64,000 nucleotides of DNA from positions 124,001 to 188,000 of the forward strand of contig NZ_JACORU010000009.1 of assembly GCF_014297445.1 (NCBI RefSeq), written 5' to 3'. This document shows, piece after piece, positions 1 through 9,151 of this stretch; positions within the stretch are counted from its first letter, which is position 1, and each line of letters opens with the position of its first letter. Origin of the DNA: Ramlibacter albus. GTDB lineage: Bacteria > Pseudomonadota > Gammaproteobacteria > Burkholderiales > Burkholderiaceae_C. A program made the translations under genes and the position numbers. The notes under the pieces are model-generated. The model was not told the origin of the DNA, made no database searches, and saw nothing but the letters and a program-made list of their open reading frames with translations.

Positions 1-1
1 C

Positions 2-73
2 CTGGTCAAGACGATCGGCCCGGCGCTCGTGCAGCTGGTAAACCTCGCGGACCGGCAGGTGGGTTTGCGCTGA
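2..73 (+). CDS. 3' end of an unidentified protein (cut by window start)
   Basis: An open frame enters from the left edge and stops with TGA, giving 23 residues (LVKTIGPALVQLVNLADRQV then GLR). Too little is present to name a family. It converges on the exonuclease gene with 6 bases between the two stop codons, which is compatible with a real gene end. It could also be chance reading. Confidence 0.35.
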   Translation: MVKTIGPALVQLVNLADRQVGLR

Positions 74-79
74 AGCCGC

Positions 80-727
80 TCAGTCGCCCAGCAAGTGGCG
101 CAGCTTGATGAAGGCGAGTGCCGCCATCACGGCGTCGCCCAAGGCGTCGTGCAGGGACTCGAGCGGCAGCTGCAGCTCGCGCATCATCGTCGCGAAGCGC
201 AGGTCGATCTGTGCCGGCTCCTGGTACGGGGGCAGCTGCCGCCGCTTCCAGTCGTAGAACATCGCGGAGACGTCGATCTTCGGCTGCGGCAGGCCCACGC
301 CCAGCCGCGGGAAGATCGCTCGGTCGATCATCGCGACGTCGAACTCGAGGTAGTAGCCCACGAGCGGGCGGCTGCCGATGAAGCGCATGAGCTGCATCGT
401 CGCCTCGTCGGGGTCGCAACCCTCGCGCACGTCGCGCTCGCGCAGCCCGTGCACGCGCACGCTGTCGGCGGAGATGCGGCGGCTCGGGCGCACCAACAAT
501 TCCAGCCGCTCGCTTGTGAGGATGCGGTCGCCCCGGATGCGCACGGCGCCGATGGAAATGATCTCGTCGCGGTGCACGCTCAGGCCCGTCGTCTCGCAGT
601 CGAGCGACACCCATTCGCCTGCGGGCGGCGCGTCCCACATGAAGCGGAAGCGCTCGTCGCCCAGGTGGTACAGCAGCCACTCGCGCTTGAGGGCGCCCAG
701 CCAGTGGGCCGGCGACAGCGCGCTCAC
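80..727 (-). CDS. DnaQ/epsilon-like 3'-5' exonuclease
   Basis: A 215-aa DEDDh-type exonuclease related to the proofreading epsilon subunit of DNA polymerase III. The ExoI motif DCETTG is seen near residue 43 and the C-terminal ExoIII motif HDALGDA near residue 193, the order and spacing expected for a metal-dependent 3'-5' exonuclease. It starts with GTG, and this overlaps the stop of the upstream cNMP/CBS/DUF294 gene as GTGA, so the two are probably translationally coupled. The pair lies beside yjcH-actP, a neighbourhood I know from other proteobacteria. The true substrate is unknown. The replicative epsilon subunit usually sits beside rnhA, so this is more likely an accessory exonuclease. 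Confidence 0.85.
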   Translation of the reverse strand: MSALSPAHWLGALKREWLLYHLGDERFRFMWDAPPAGEWVSLDCETTGLSVHRDEIISIGAVRIRGDRILTSERLELLVRPSRRISADSVRVHGLRERDVREGCDPDEATMQLMRFIGSRPLVGYYLEFDVAMIDRAIFPRLGVGLPQPKIDVSAMFYDWKRRQLPPYQEPAQIDLRFATMMRELQLPLESLHDALGDAVMAALAFIKLRHLLGD

Positions 728-2544
728 ATCAGGTCCAGCCGGTAGCGGTGGCGCAGCATGGCCTTGAAGCGCTTCACCACCGCGAGGGCGTCCTTGAGCA
801 GGTCGCGCTCCAGCGCCGTGAGCGCGTCGAGGTGCACGACGCGGCCGTTGCCCGTGCCCTGCCCCTGCAGGCCGGCCTGCAGCTTCAGGCCCATGAGGAA
901 GTGCAGCGTGGTCACCAGTTCATCGGCGGTCGTTGCCGGCAACCGGCCCGCGTCGCGCAGCGCCTCGATGCGCTCGACGGTGTTGGTGACGCGCAGCCGC
1001 GCCTCCAGCGCCATGCTGCGCACGCCGTGCACCAGCGGGAAGATGCCGGCCTTCTTCAAATCGAGCGTGGCCTTGCCCGCATCGCCCAGCGCGAGCAGCC
1101 GCGTCCACCAGCCGCCCTCGTGCTCGAACGCATCGATGGCCGCGGCAAAGCGCGCCATCAGCGCGTCGTTGTCGTTGAGCAGCTGGTCCACTTCGCCCCG
1201 CACCTGCTCGAGCAGGCTGGCGTCACCGGCAACGGCGCGTGCATCGATGAAGATCGCCAGCGCCATCAGGCTGTCCGCATCGGGCATCAGCAGCCAGCGC
1301 CGCACCGTCTCGCCGAACGCCCGCGCCGGCTGGCGCCAGGCCGCGTTGCTCACCATGATGCCGCCCGGGCACTCCGGATAGCCGAACGATGCGAGGGCCT
1401 CGGAGAAGCGGCGGCAGATCGCATCGAGCTCCGCCGGCGCTTCGTAGCCGTCGCGCAGCACGAGGCCGTTGTCCTGGTCGGTCTTGAGCAGCTGTTCGTC
1501 GCGGCCCTCGCTGCCCATCACGAAGAGGCAGCTGTTGGCCACGAGCTCCGCCGGCGCGATGAGCTGCCACGCCCGCTCGAACAGCTTGGCGTTCAGCTCG
1601 CCGACCAGCCGCGCGATCGCGCCCACCTTGGCGCCACCGCGCCAGAGCAGCTCGATCAGGCGCGTGACTTCTCCCGCGGCGCGAGCCAGTGCCGCCACGT
1701 CCCGCGCCTGCACGATCTGCACCGAGATCAGGTAGGAGTGGTTCGACAGGAAGCTCAGGAGGTCGAGCTGTTCGAGGAAGCCGAGCACCCGCTCGCCCTC
1801 CACAACGACGAGCCGGTGCACCTCGTGGCGGATCATCAGCGCGAGCGCGTCGACCAGCGTGTCCTGCGGCGTCACCGTCACGAGCTCGAAGGTGGAGAAG
1901 TCGCGCACCGGCAGCGCATCGAGCGGCGAGCCATGCAGCACGGCGCGCTGCAGGCCGGTGGTGGTGAACACGCCCGTTTGCGGCGGCTGCATGCGTGTGT
2001 CTCGCACCAGCACGTTGCCCGTGTGGTTCTGCTGGAACACCCGGACCACCGACACCACGTCGTCGTCGGCGTCCACCGTGAGCGCGGGGCGCAGGTACGC
2101 CTCGCCCACTCGGCCGAGCGCCATCGCCTGGCGCTGCTGCATGCCGGCGCGCTCCGAGATCGCGCCGAGCTTCCGCGTGAGGTCGGCAAACAGCAACGCA
2201 CCGAAAGTGGCGTTGCTCGAGATGAGCTCGGTCACGGCCTCGCGCGCCACGAGATGCGCGAGCACCTCCTCCTGCGCCACGAAACGGCTGGCGGCCTTAC
2301 CCGCCACGAGCGCACGGCCGTCGAAGCAGTCGTCGGGGCCGTACGCGGCGACCATCTCGTCGCTTTCGAACTGCTGCACGCGGCCCTTGATGACGACGAA
2401 GAGGTGGGCGGGCTCGTCGCCTGGCGCGAGCAGCGTCGCACCTTCGCGCCAATAGCCGATGTCCACGTGGTCGCGCACCAGCCGCTGCTCGCCCTGCGAG
2501 AGGCAGTCGAAGGGCGAGACGGAGAAATCGAAGGACGCAGTCAC
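724..2544 (-). CDS. cNMP-binding / CBS-pair / DUF294 nucleotidyltransferase-like protein
   Basis: About 606 aa. In order: a cyclic-nucleotide-binding-type domain (roughly residues 10-125), a CBS pair (about 155-275) and a DUF294 putative nucleotidyltransferase domain with the motif GSEGRDEQLLKTDQDN near residue 345, followed by the DUF294 C-terminal helical region. The family is thought to resemble GlnD-type signal-transduction nucleotidyltransferases, but its substrate is not established. The start is uncertain: no ATG is available. GTG at 2544 gives a natural N-terminus (VTASFDFSVSPFDC), and a GTG at 2625 would add 27 residues. Neither has a clear Shine-Dalgarno sequence. It is divergent from the DUF485-actP genes, suggesting a shared regulatory region, and is coupled to the downstream exonuclease. 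Confidence 0.85.
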   Translation of the reverse strand: MTASFDFSVSPFDCLSQGEQRLVRDHVDIGYWREGATLLAPGDEPAHLFVVIKGRVQQFESDEMVAAYGPDDCFDGRALVAGKAASRFVAQEEVLAHLVAREAVTELISSNATFGALLFADLTRKLGAISERAGMQQRQAMALGRVGEAYLRPALTVDADDDVVSVVRVFQQNHTGNVLVRDTRMQPPQTGVFTTTGLQRAVLHGSPLDALPVRDFSTFELVTVTPQDTLVDALALMIRHEVHRLVVVEGERVLGFLEQLDLLSFLSNHSYLISVQIVQARDVAALARAAGEVTRLIELLWRGGAKVGAIARLVGELNAKLFERAWQLIAPAELVANSCLFVMGSEGRDEQLLKTDQDNGLVLRDGYEAPAELDAICRRFSEALASFGYPECPGGIMVSNAAWRQPARAFGETVRRWLLMPDADSLMALAIFIDARAVAGDASLLEQVRGEVDQLLNDNDALMARFAAAIDAFEHEGGWWTRLLALGDAGKATLDLKKAGIFPLVHGVRSMALEARLRVTNTVERIEALRDAGRLPATTADELVTTLHFLMGLKLQAGLQGQGTGNGRVVHLDALTALERDLLKDALAVVKRFKAMLRHRYRLDLM

Positions 2545-2629
2545 GGCGCCGATGATGCGGGTGCATCCCCCGCGGGATTTGCGCTGGCTCAATGTTGCAG
2601 CACGTGCCGCGAGGCCGCCGCACACGAGG

Positions 2630-2673
2630 GTCAGATTCGCGTCAGTGCCGGGTCAGTGATCGGTCAGCGTCGC
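2630..2673. promoter_or_regulatory. Four GTCAG direct repeats at exact 11-bp period
   Basis: GTCAG begins at 2630, 2641, 2652 and 2663. Each repeat is therefore one helical turn from the next and all lie on the same DNA face. Consensus of the 11-mers is GTCAGTGNCGS. The array ends 42 bp before the ATG of the DUF485-actP pair and lies in the divergent promoter region. Direct repeats at 11-bp spacing are the binding architecture of OmpR/PhoB-family response regulators. The regulator here is unknown. Confidence 0.6.
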
Positions 2674-2715
2674 CCAAGACACTGCGCGCCATCCCGAAAT
2701 AGCCAAGGACCCACC

Positions 2716-3030
2716 ATGAGCGTCGACGACGTGACAGCGCGCATTCAGGCCAACCCCCGCTACCAGGAACTTCGCCGCAAGCGCAGCCGCTTCGGCTGGG
2801 CGCTCACGTTCGCGATGCTGGTGGTGTATTACGGCTACATCTCGCTGATCGCCTTCAACAAGCCTTTCCTGTCGCAGCCCGTGGACACGGGCGTGACCAC
2901 CATCGGCGTGCCGCTCGGCATGGGCGTGATCGTGTTCACGATCCTCGTCACCGGCATCTACGTTCGCCGCGCCAACAAGGAGTTCGACGCGCTCACGCGC
3001 GCCATCCTCGAGCAGGAAGTGAAGCAATGA
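2716..3030 (+). CDS. yjcH: DUF485 membrane protein (YjcH-like)
   Basis: A 104-aa protein with a basic N-terminal helix and two transmembrane segments (about residues 27-50 and 62-84), typical of DUF485. Members are nearly always encoded directly upstream of the acetate/cation symporter ActP and are presumed to assist it, though the function is unproven. The stop overlaps the actP start as ATGA, which supports coupled translation. The upstream GTCAG array probably controls both genes. Confidence 0.9.
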   Translation: MSVDDVTARIQANPRYQELRRKRSRFGWALTFAMLVVYYGYISLIAFNKPFLSQPVDTGVTTIGVPLGMGVIVFTILVTGIYVRRANKEFDALTRAILEQEVKQ

Positions 3031-4754
3031 ACCGCATGCAACGCACCCTCGCCGCCTGCGCGGCCCTCGCGCTGCCGCTGGCCGCCTTCGCCGCGGGCGA
3101 CGGCCCCGGACAGGCCGCCAAGCAGACCACCAACTGGACGGCGATCACGATGTTCGCCGTGTTCGTGCTGGCCACCTTGTGGATCACGAAGTGGGCCGCC
3201 GCGCGCACGCGTTCCGCCGCCGACTTCTACACCGCGGGCGGCGGCATCACCGGCTTCCAGAACGGCCTCGCGATCGCCGGCGACTACATGTCGGCGGCTT
3301 CCTTCCTCGGCATCTCCGCGGCCGTGATGGCCACCGGCTACGACGGCCTGATCTACTCCATCGGCTTCCTCGTCGGCTGGCCCGTCATCACCTTCCTGAT
3401 GGCCGAGCGCCTGCGCAACCTCGGCAAGTTCACGTTTGCCGACGTGGCGGGCTACCGCTTCAAGCAGACGCCGATCCGCGCGTTCGCGGCCTCGGGCACG
3501 CTGGTCGTGGTGGCCTTCTACCTGATCGCGCAGATGGTCGGCGCCGGCCAGCTGATCAAGCTGCTGTTCGGCCTGGACTACTGGATCGCCGTGGTGCTGG
3601 TGGGCGCGCTGATGATGATCTACGTGCTGTTCGGCGGCATGACCGCCACGACGTGGGTGCAGATCATCAAGGCGGTGCTGCTCCTCGCGGGCGTGAGCTT
3701 CATGGCGTTCATGGTGCTGGCGCAGTACGGCTTCAGCCCCGAGGCGCTTTTCGCCAAGGGCGTGGAAGTGAAGAACGCCATCGCGCGCAACGCCGGCAAG
3801 TCGCCCGAAGAGGCCGCGAAGATCGGCCTGTCGATCATGCAGCCCGGTGGCTTCGTGAAAGACCCGATCTCGGCCATCAGCTTCGGCATGGCGCTCATGT
3901 TCGGCACCGCGGGCCTGCCGCACATCCTGATGCGCTTCTTCACGGTGCCGGATGCGAAGGAAGCGCGCAAGTCCGTCTTCTGGGCGACGACGTGGATCGG
4001 CTACTTCTACGTGCTGATCTTCATCATCGGCTTCGGCGCGATCACGCTGGTGCTGACGAACCCCGAGTTCGCCGACGTCGCCAAGGGCATCATCAAGGGC
4101 GGCGCGGGCACCTCCAACATGGCCGCGGTGCTCGTGGCCAAGAGCGTGGGCGGCGACGTGTTCTTCGGCTTCATCTCCGCGGTGGCGTTCGCGACAATCC
4201 TCGCCGTGGTGGCCGGCCTCACGCTCTCGGGCGCATCCGCTGTGTCGCACGACCTGTATGCGACGGTCTGGAAGAAGGGCAAGGCCGACAGCGTGTCCGA
4301 GCTCAAGGTGTCGCGCATCACGACGCTCGCCCTTGGCCTCGTGGCCGTGGCGCTGGGTGTCGCGTTCGAGAAGCAGAACATCGCCTTCATGGTGTCGCTC
4401 GCCTTCGCCATCGCGGCGTCCGCGAACTTCCCGGTGCTGTTCATGTCGGTGCTGTGGAAGGACTGCACGACCAAGGGCGCCGTGATCGGCGGCTTCCTCG
4501 GCCTGGTGTCCTCCGTCGCGCTGACCGTGGTGTCGCCCTCGGTGTGGGAAGTGACGCTCGGCAACCCGAAGGGCAGCGCGTGGTTCCCGTACACGTCGCC
4601 CGCGCTCTTCTCGATGACGATCGGCTTCGTGGGGATCTGGCTGTTCTCGCTGCTCGACCGCAGCGAGCAGGCGGCGCGCGAGCGGCGTGCCTTCGCGGCG
4701 CAGCAGGTGCGGTCGGAGACCGGGCTCGGCGCCGCGGGTGCGTCGGGGCACTGA
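3027..4754 (+). CDS. actP: Cation/acetate symporter ActP
   Basis: A 575-aa sodium:solute symporter family (SSSF) protein with a cleavable-looking N-terminus ([22 protein letters not shown]) and about 13 transmembrane helices. Segments such as [21 protein letters not shown] and [10 protein letters not shown] are characteristic of ActP, which takes up acetate, and in some members glycolate or pyruvate, with a cation. Length matches the family (about 550). It overlaps the DUF485 gene by 4 nt. No acs gene is in the window. The substrate assignment rests on family resemblance and the DUF485 partner. Confidence 0.92.
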   Translation: MNRMQRTLAACAALALPLAAFAAGDGPGQAAKQTTNWTAITMFAVFVLATLWITKWAAARTRSAADFYTAGGGITGFQNGLAIAGDYMSAASFLGISAAVMATGYDGLIYSIGFLVGWPVITFLMAERLRNLGKFTFADVAGYRFKQTPIRAFAASGTLVVVAFYLIAQMVGAGQLIKLLFGLDYWIAVVLVGALMMIYVLFGGMTATTWVQIIKAVLLLAGVSFMAFMVLAQYGFSPEALFAKGVEVKNAIARNAGKSPEEAAKIGLSIMQPGGFVKDPISAISFGMALMFGTAGLPHILMRFFTVPDAKEARKSVFWATTWIGYFYVLIFIIGFGAITLVLTNPEFADVAKGIIKGGAGTSNMAAVLVAKSVGGDVFFGFISAVAFATILAVVAGLTLSGASAVSHDLYATVWKKGKADSVSELKVSRITTLALGLVAVALGVAFEKQNIAFMVSLAFAIAASANFPVLFMSVLWKDCTTKGAVIGGFLGLVSSVALTVVSPSVWEVTLGNPKGSAWFPYTSPALFSMTIGFVGIWLFSLLDRSEQAARERRAFAAQQVRSETGLGAAGASGH

Positions 4755-4868
4755 CCCCGCGCGGCTGCGCTACAAGCCGACACCGCCCGACACCTTGTCG
4801 CGGGAGCATCGGCCCCTCCTGCATGTCCAACAGGCATCCGCCCCTGTGGGCATGCAAGGAGTTGACGA

Positions 4869-5084
4869 ATGAAACCGCTCTATGTGTTGGCACCGCTGGG
4901 CCTGGCCGCCCTGCTCGCCGGCTGCAGCACCACCACCTACACACCCGTTGCGGTGTCGCCCGCCTATGTCGTGCCGGCGTCCCCGACCATCGTGATGGGC
5001 GCGGGCCCGGCGTGGCTCGACTCGGACGGCGACGGCGTGCCGAACCACCTGGACGCGCGCCCGTACGACTCGCGCTTCCGCTGA
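4869..5084 (+). CDS. Small lipoprotein with a calcium-binding-type repeat
   Basis: 71 aa. The signal peptide ends in a lipobox (LLAGC, Cys at about residue 19), so it is predicted to be lipid-anchored. A short Ala/Val/Pro-rich stretch follows, then DSDGDGVPNHLD, which resembles a thrombospondin type 3/EF-hand-like aspartate-rich calcium-binding loop. An AAGGAG ribosome-binding site precedes the ATG. Such small lipoproteins are common in Comamonadaceae. The function is unknown. Confidence 0.8.
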   Translation: MKPLYVLAPLGLAALLAGCSTTTYTPVAVSPAYVVPASPTIVMGAGPAWLDSDGDGVPNHLDARPYDSRFR

Positions 5085-5087
5085 CCG

Positions 5088-5324
5088 CTACGGGTGCGGC
5101 CCCGGCCGCGACTCGATCAGCCCCAGCGCGAGCAGGCTCTCGATGGCGCGGCTCAGGGGCCCGTGCGGCATGAATTGCCGCAGCTGCGTCTCGGCCACGC
5201 CGTGGCCGGACGACTGCAGCAGCTCGAGCAGGTCGACGATGTGCCGCGTGCGCTCGTTGCAGTGCTCCCAGGCGGCCACCGCCTTGCCGGCGGAGGTGAT
5301 CCGGTAGCAGTTGACGTCGGACAT
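5088..5324 (-). CDS. Small winged-helix-like protein of unknown function
   Basis: 78 aa, with a good GGAGG ribosome-binding site before the ATG. The segment CYRITSAGKAVAAW resembles the wing of a winged-helix fold. The second half (VDLLELLQSSGHGVAETQLR, then GPLSRAIESLLALGLIES) looks like a small helix-turn-helix. No metal or catalytic motif is visible. It begins 16 bp after the stop of the periplasmic binding protein gene on the same strand, so it may be the last gene of the polyol operon. I do not recognise the family. Confidence 0.6.
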   Translation of the reverse strand: MSDVNCYRITSAGKAVAAWEHCNERTRHIVDLLELLQSSGHGVAETQLRQFMPHGPLSRAIESLLALGLIESRPGPHP

Positions 5325-5340
5325 ACAGCCTCCGCGCGCA

Positions 5341-6474
5341 TCACTTGAGGAACTTCAGCGCGCTGGACACCACCGTGAGCTCGACGAAGGTGGATGCGCT
5401 GCGCGTCTCGGCGCTGAACGCCAGGGGGAAGCCGCCCAGGTTCAGCGGCGGCATCTTCTCCAGCGCGGCCTCGATCACGCCGGGGCCGACGTCGCGCGCC
5501 TTCGCCCGCTTGAGCGCCTCCGTCAGCCAGCGCGCGGCCACGTAGCCTTCCATGCTCGCGAAGTCGGGCGCGATCTTGCGCTCGCTGCAGAACGCGAGGA
5601 ACTCGCGCGAGATCGCCGTGCCGCCGTTCCACGGGAAGGGCACGACCTGCGCGACGGAGATGCCGACGGCCAGCGGCCCCAGCTGTTCGACCAGTGCCTG
5701 GCCACCCACCGTGGACACCGTGTAGAAGGTGCCGCCGAAGCCCGCCTTGCGCGCGGCCCGCACGAACGCGGCGCTTGCGCTCGTGTTCGCGGCCAGCACG
5801 ATCGCATGCGGGTTGCCGCCCACGAGTGCCGGCACGGCCGCGGTCACGTCGGCGCTACCGCGCGACACGCTGGCGCTCACGTTGCTTTCCAGCTTGGCCA
5901 CTTCGGCGGCTTGCGCGAACGAGTCGCGAATTTCCCAGCCGGCCGACTCGTACTCGAACAGCAGGCCGATGCGGCTCATGCCGATGGAGCTGGTGTGGCG
6001 CACGATCTGGCGGATCTCGTCGCGATGCCCGGCGCGCAGCAGGTAGACATTGGCGTTTCCCTTCTGCCGCAGCACGTCCATGCCGCTCACCGGCGCGATG
6101 AACGGGACGTTCTCCGCCTGCGCGGCCTGCATGCCTTCGCGGTTGGCGCCGGGCCCCGCGAAGCCGAAGAAGGCCTGCGCGCCGTGCGAGCTGGTGAGCA
6201 GCTTGGCGTTGGTGGTGGCGCGCTCCACCACGCCGCCGTCGTCGAGCGTGATGAGCTCGATCTTCAGGCCGCCCTCGGCATTGCTCTGTTCGAACCAGCC
6301 GTTCGCCGCGTCGCGGAACTGGCGGCCGACGGCGCCGTTCGGTCCGCTCAGCGCGGTGGATTGCCCGAGCTTGAGGATTCCCGGCGCACCGGGTCTCTTC
6401 ACGGGGGCGGCGAACAAGGCGCCGGGCAAAGCGAAGCCACAGGCGCAGGCGAGCGCCTTCCTACGGTCCAACAT
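5341..6474 (-). CDS. Amino-acid-type (HAAT/LivK-like) ABC substrate-binding protein
   Basis: 377 aa with an N-terminal signal peptide (MLDRRKALACACGFALPGALFA). The body is a type I periplasmic-binding fold, as in branched-chain amino acid receptors (LKLGQSTALSGPNGAVGRQFR; FGFAGPGANREG; IGLLFEYESAGWEIRD). The start was chosen because GAGGAG lies just upstream and the signal peptide begins there. It has no adjacent LivHMGF permease or ATPase genes. It follows dhaK after only 23 bp on the same strand, so it looks co-transcribed with a carbohydrate transporter of a different class. The ligand is unknown. Confidence 0.85.
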   Translation of the reverse strand: MLDRRKALACACGFALPGALFAAPVKRPGAPGILKLGQSTALSGPNGAVGRQFRDAANGWFEQSNAEGGLKIELITLDDGGVVERATTNAKLLTSSHGAQAFFGFAGPGANREGMQAAQAENVPFIAPVSGMDVLRQKGNANVYLLRAGHRDEIRQIVRHTSSIGMSRIGLLFEYESAGWEIRDSFAQAAEVAKLESNVSASVSRGSADVTAAVPALVGGNPHAIVLAANTSASAAFVRAARKAGFGGTFYTVSTVGGQALVEQLGPLAVGISVAQVVPFPWNGGTAISREFLAFCSERKIAPDFASMEGYVAARWLTEALKRAKARDVGPGVIEAALEKMPPLNLGGFPLAFSAETRSASTFVELTVVSSALKFLK

Positions 6475-6497
6475 GGGTGTCTCCTCGGGCTGGGGTC

Positions 6498-7481
6498 CTA
6501 CCAGCGAAGTGCCGCCGTATGGACGGGCGCGTCCCACAGCGATTTCATCTCCCCGTCGAATTGCGTGACAGTCAGGGACGCGCCGGCCATCTCCAGCGCC
6601 GTCGTGTAGTTACCCACCAGCGAGCGGCCGATGCGGATGCCTTCGCGCTCCAGCACCTTCTGCGCGCAGTGGTACAGCAAATAGAGCTCCACCAGCGGCG
6701 TGCCGCCGAAGCCGTTGACGTGCAGCAGCACCTCGCTGCCGCGCTCGGGCTTCAGGTCGGCCAGGATGGCGGCGAGCAGGTCGTCCACCAGCTCGCGGGC
6801 CGGCTTCATCGGGCCGCGCCTGCGGCCGGGCTCGCCGTGGATGCCGACGCCGAACTCCATCTCGCCGTCGCCGATGTCGAAAGTGGGCCGGCCGGCCGCG
6901 GGCACGGTGCAGCTCGTGAGCGCCACGCCCATCGACGCGGTGCGGCTGTTGACGCGGTCGCCCAGCGCCTTGCATTGCTCCAGGCTCGCGCCGGCCTCGG
7001 CGGCTGCGCCGACGAGTTTCTCGACGATGAGCGTGCCGGCCACGCCGCGGCGGCCGGTGGTGTGCTGCGAGCGCTCCACCGCCACGTCGTCGTTCACGAG
7101 CACGGTGGCGCAGGGCCGGTCCATCATCTCGGCGGCCATCTGGAAATTCATCACGTCGCCGGCGTAGTTCTTCACGATGAAGAGCACGCCCTGCCCGTTG
7201 TCCACGGCTTGCGCGGCGGCGAGCATCTGGTCCGGCGTCGGCGACGTGAACACCTGGCCGGGGCAGGCCGCGTCGAGCATGCCCTTGCCGATCAGGCCGC
7301 AGTGCAGCGGCTCGTGGCCCGAGCCGCCACCCGAGATGAGCGCGACCTTCTTCTTCGCGGGCTGCTTGCGCGTGACGTAGTTCGGGTCGAGGTGCAGTTC
7401 CAGCAGGTCCGAGTGCGCGGCCTGCAGGCCCTGGAGCGCTTCGACCAGCAGCTGGTCGACGTCGTTGACGAACTTCTTCAC
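6498..7481 (-). CDS. dhaK: Dihydroxyacetone kinase subunit DhaK (operon copy)
   Basis: 327 aa. DhaK binds dihydroxyacetone, or a related ketose, covalently through a histidine. The conserved segments are all present: GGGSGHEPLH near residue 50, KNYAGDVMNF, VNDDV, and GVGIHGEPG holding the substrate-binding His. It starts with GTG preceded by AAGGAG, and this start overlaps the dhaL stop as GTGA. With DhaL it should phosphorylate the ketose imported by the neighbouring ABC transporter. No DhaM phosphotransferase subunit is in the window, so the phosphoryl donor (PTS or ATP) is undetermined. Related DhaKL pairs act on erythrulose, so the substrate need not be dihydroxyacetone. Confidence 0.92.
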   Translation of the reverse strand: MKKFVNDVDQLLVEALQGLQAAHSDLLELHLDPNYVTRKQPAKKKVALISGGGSGHEPLHCGLIGKGMLDAACPGQVFTSPTPDQMLAAAQAVDNGQGVLFIVKNYAGDVMNFQMAAEMMDRPCATVLVNDDVAVERSQHTTGRRGVAGTLIVEKLVGAAAEAGASLEQCKALGDRVNSRTASMGVALTSCTVPAAGRPTFDIGDGEMEFGVGIHGEPGRRRGPMKPARELVDDLLAAILADLKPERGSEVLLHVNGFGGTPLVELYLLYHCAQKVLEREGIRIGRSLVGNYTTALEMAGASLTVTQFDGEMKSLWDAPVHTAALRW

Positions 7482-8116
7482 GATGCGGCTCCTTCGGTCA
7501 GCATGTCGCAGACGGCGAACACCGCCACCTGGCTGGTCTTCGCCCCGGGGTCGATGTGGCCCAGCGCCCGCTCGCCGAGGAAATGCGCGCGCCCCTTGGT
7601 GGCGATCATGTCGCGCGTGGCGAGCATGTTGGCTTCGGCCTCCTGCTTGATCTTCATGCACAGCGACTCGCGGTCCGCGCCTTCGGCGGCCAGGCGCTGC
7701 AGCAGGCGCGACGTGGGGATCAGCACGTCGAGCATCGTCTTCTCGCCGACGTCGGCCTTGCCGCGCTTCTTGATGGCCTCCACGCCGGCCGCGAGCGCCT
7801 GCGCGAACTCGCGCGTGTCGGGCTGCTCGATGCCGGCCAGCTCGCGGCCCATCGACATGAAGAAGCTCGCGATCAGCGGGCCGGAGGCGCCGCCGATGGT
7901 CGACAGCAGCTTCATGCCGATGCGCTCGAACGCCGCGGCCGGCGGCAGCTGCGACAGCTCGGGCCGCATGGCCACGATGGCTTCGCAGCCGCGCCGCACG
8001 TTGATGAAGTGGTCGCCGTCGCCGATGGCGCGGTCCAGCGACTCGATGTGCGCCTCGTTGGCGAGGATCGCGGCCTGCACCGCTTCCACGGCGCTGACGA
8101 TGTCTTGGGTGTTCAT
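7478..8116 (-). CDS. dhaL: Dihydroxyacetone kinase subunit DhaL
   Basis: 212 aa, the nucleotide-binding subunit. The Mg/nucleotide aspartate motif IGDGDH is seen near residue 33, then the glycine-rich GGASGPL segment and KTMLDVLIP, all diagnostic of DhaL. In the common motif the residue after GDGDH is glycine; here it is phenylalanine (GDGDHFINV), a small deviation close to the metal site. It overlaps dhaK by 4 nt and follows the second ATPase gene by 24 bp. It is the only DhaL in the window, although there are two DhaK genes. Confidence 0.92.
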   Translation of the reverse strand: MNTQDIVSAVEAVQAAILANEAHIESLDRAIGDGDHFINVRRGCEAIVAMRPELSQLPPAAAFERIGMKLLSTIGGASGPLIASFFMSMGRELAGIEQPDTREFAQALAAGVEAIKKRGKADVGEKTMLDVLIPTSRLLQRLAAEGADRESLCMKIKQEAEANMLATRDMIATKGRAHFLGERALGHIDPGAKTSQVAVFAVCDMLTEGAAS

Positions 8117-8140
8117 GGCTGTCTCGTGTCGTTGTGGATA

Positions 8141-9151
8141 TCAGGCGGGCACGCGGTGGCCGGCGGTGTCGAACAGCAGCCGGTGCTCGCGCGGGAAGTG
8201 CAGGCGGATGCGCGACTGCGGTGCCGGCGCGGTGTCCTGCACCAGGCGCGCGCGCACCTCGATGCCCGCGTATTCGGCGATGACGTGGTGCTTGAGCAGC
8301 GAGGACTCGATCACGGTGCACTCGAAGCCATCGCGGCCCTGCGCGAGCTGCACGTCTTCCGGGCGCACCGCGATGCTCGTCACCGCCGCGTCGTGCTCGC
8401 CGGCAAACCACGTTGCGGGCAGCACGTTCACCTGCGGCGAGCCGAGGCGCTGCGCGACGTGCAGTGATTGCGGCTGGCCGTACACCTGCTCGGGCGTGCC
8501 CACCTGCAGGATGCGGCCGGCTTCGAGGATGGCGATGCGGTCGGCGAGCGTGGTGGCTTCCACCTGGTCGTGCGTGACGTAGACGACCGTGGCGCCGGTT
8601 TCGCGCTGCACGCGCTTGAGCTCCACGCGCAGCTCCTCGCGCAGCTTGGCGTCCAGCGACGACAGCGGCTCGTCCATCAGGTACACGCGCGGCCGGCGCA
8701 CCAGCGCGCGGCCGATGGCGACGCGCTGCATTTCGCCACCGGACAGCTGCGTGGGCTTGTTGGCGAGCTTGTTCTCGATGTGCAGCGTGGCGGCCACGCG
8801 CTCGATGCGCCTGGCGATCTCGTCCTCGGCGATGCGCCGCGACGGTGCGCGCAGCGGGAAGGCCAGGTTGTCGTAGACGCTCAGGTGCGGGTACAGCGAG
8901 TACTGCTGGAACACGAACGAGCAGTCGCGCTCGGCCGGCGCCGCCGGCGTCACGTTCTGCCCGTTCATCAGCACGAGGCCGGTGTCGGGCTTCTCGAGCC
9001 CGGCGATCACGCGCAGCGTCGTCGTCTTGCCCGCGCCGCTCGGGCCGAGCAGGACGAAGAATTCGCCGTCCTTCACGTCGAGGTCGATGCCGCCGAGCGC
9101 GGCCACCGCGCCGAAGTTCTTGTGGATGCCCTGCAGGGTGATGCTAGCCAT
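8141..9151 (-). CDS. Carbohydrate ABC importer ATPase (second)
   Basis: 336 aa, MalK/UgpC-type (CUT1) ATP-binding protein with a C-terminal TOBE-like regulatory domain (about 235-330). Walker A is GPSGAGKTTT near residue 37, the Q-loop FVFQQYSLYPHL, Walker B YLMDEPLSSLD and the switch His in VTHDQ. The signature is LSGGE rather than LSGGQ. It overlaps the first ATPase gene by 8 nt. Two ATPases with two permeases suggest a heterodimeric nucleotide-binding pair, as in the rhizobial glycerol transporter GlpSTPQ. The substrate here is unproven. Confidence 0.9.
   Translation of the reverse strand: MASITLQGIHKNFGAVAALGGIDLDVKDGEFFVLLGPSGAGKTTTLRVIAGLEKPDTGLVLMNGQNVTPAAPAERDCSFVFQQYSLYPHLSVYDNLAFPLRAPSRRIAEDEIARRIERVAATLHIENKLANKPTQLSGGEMQRVAIGRALVRRPRVYLMDEPLSSLDAKLREELRVELKRVQRETGATVVYVTHDQVEATTLADRIAILEAGRILQVGTPEQVYGQPQSLHVAQRLGSPQVNVLPATWFAGEHDAAVTSIAVRPEDVQLAQGRDGFECTVIESSLLKHHVIAEYAGIEVRARLVQDTAPAPQSRIRLHFPREHRLLFDTAGHRVPA

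Noticed and set aside
7481..8116. DhaL disabled by the change after GDGDH
   Set aside because: The metal-binding aspartates and other motifs are intact, so a single Gly-to-Phe difference does not justify calling it inactive.
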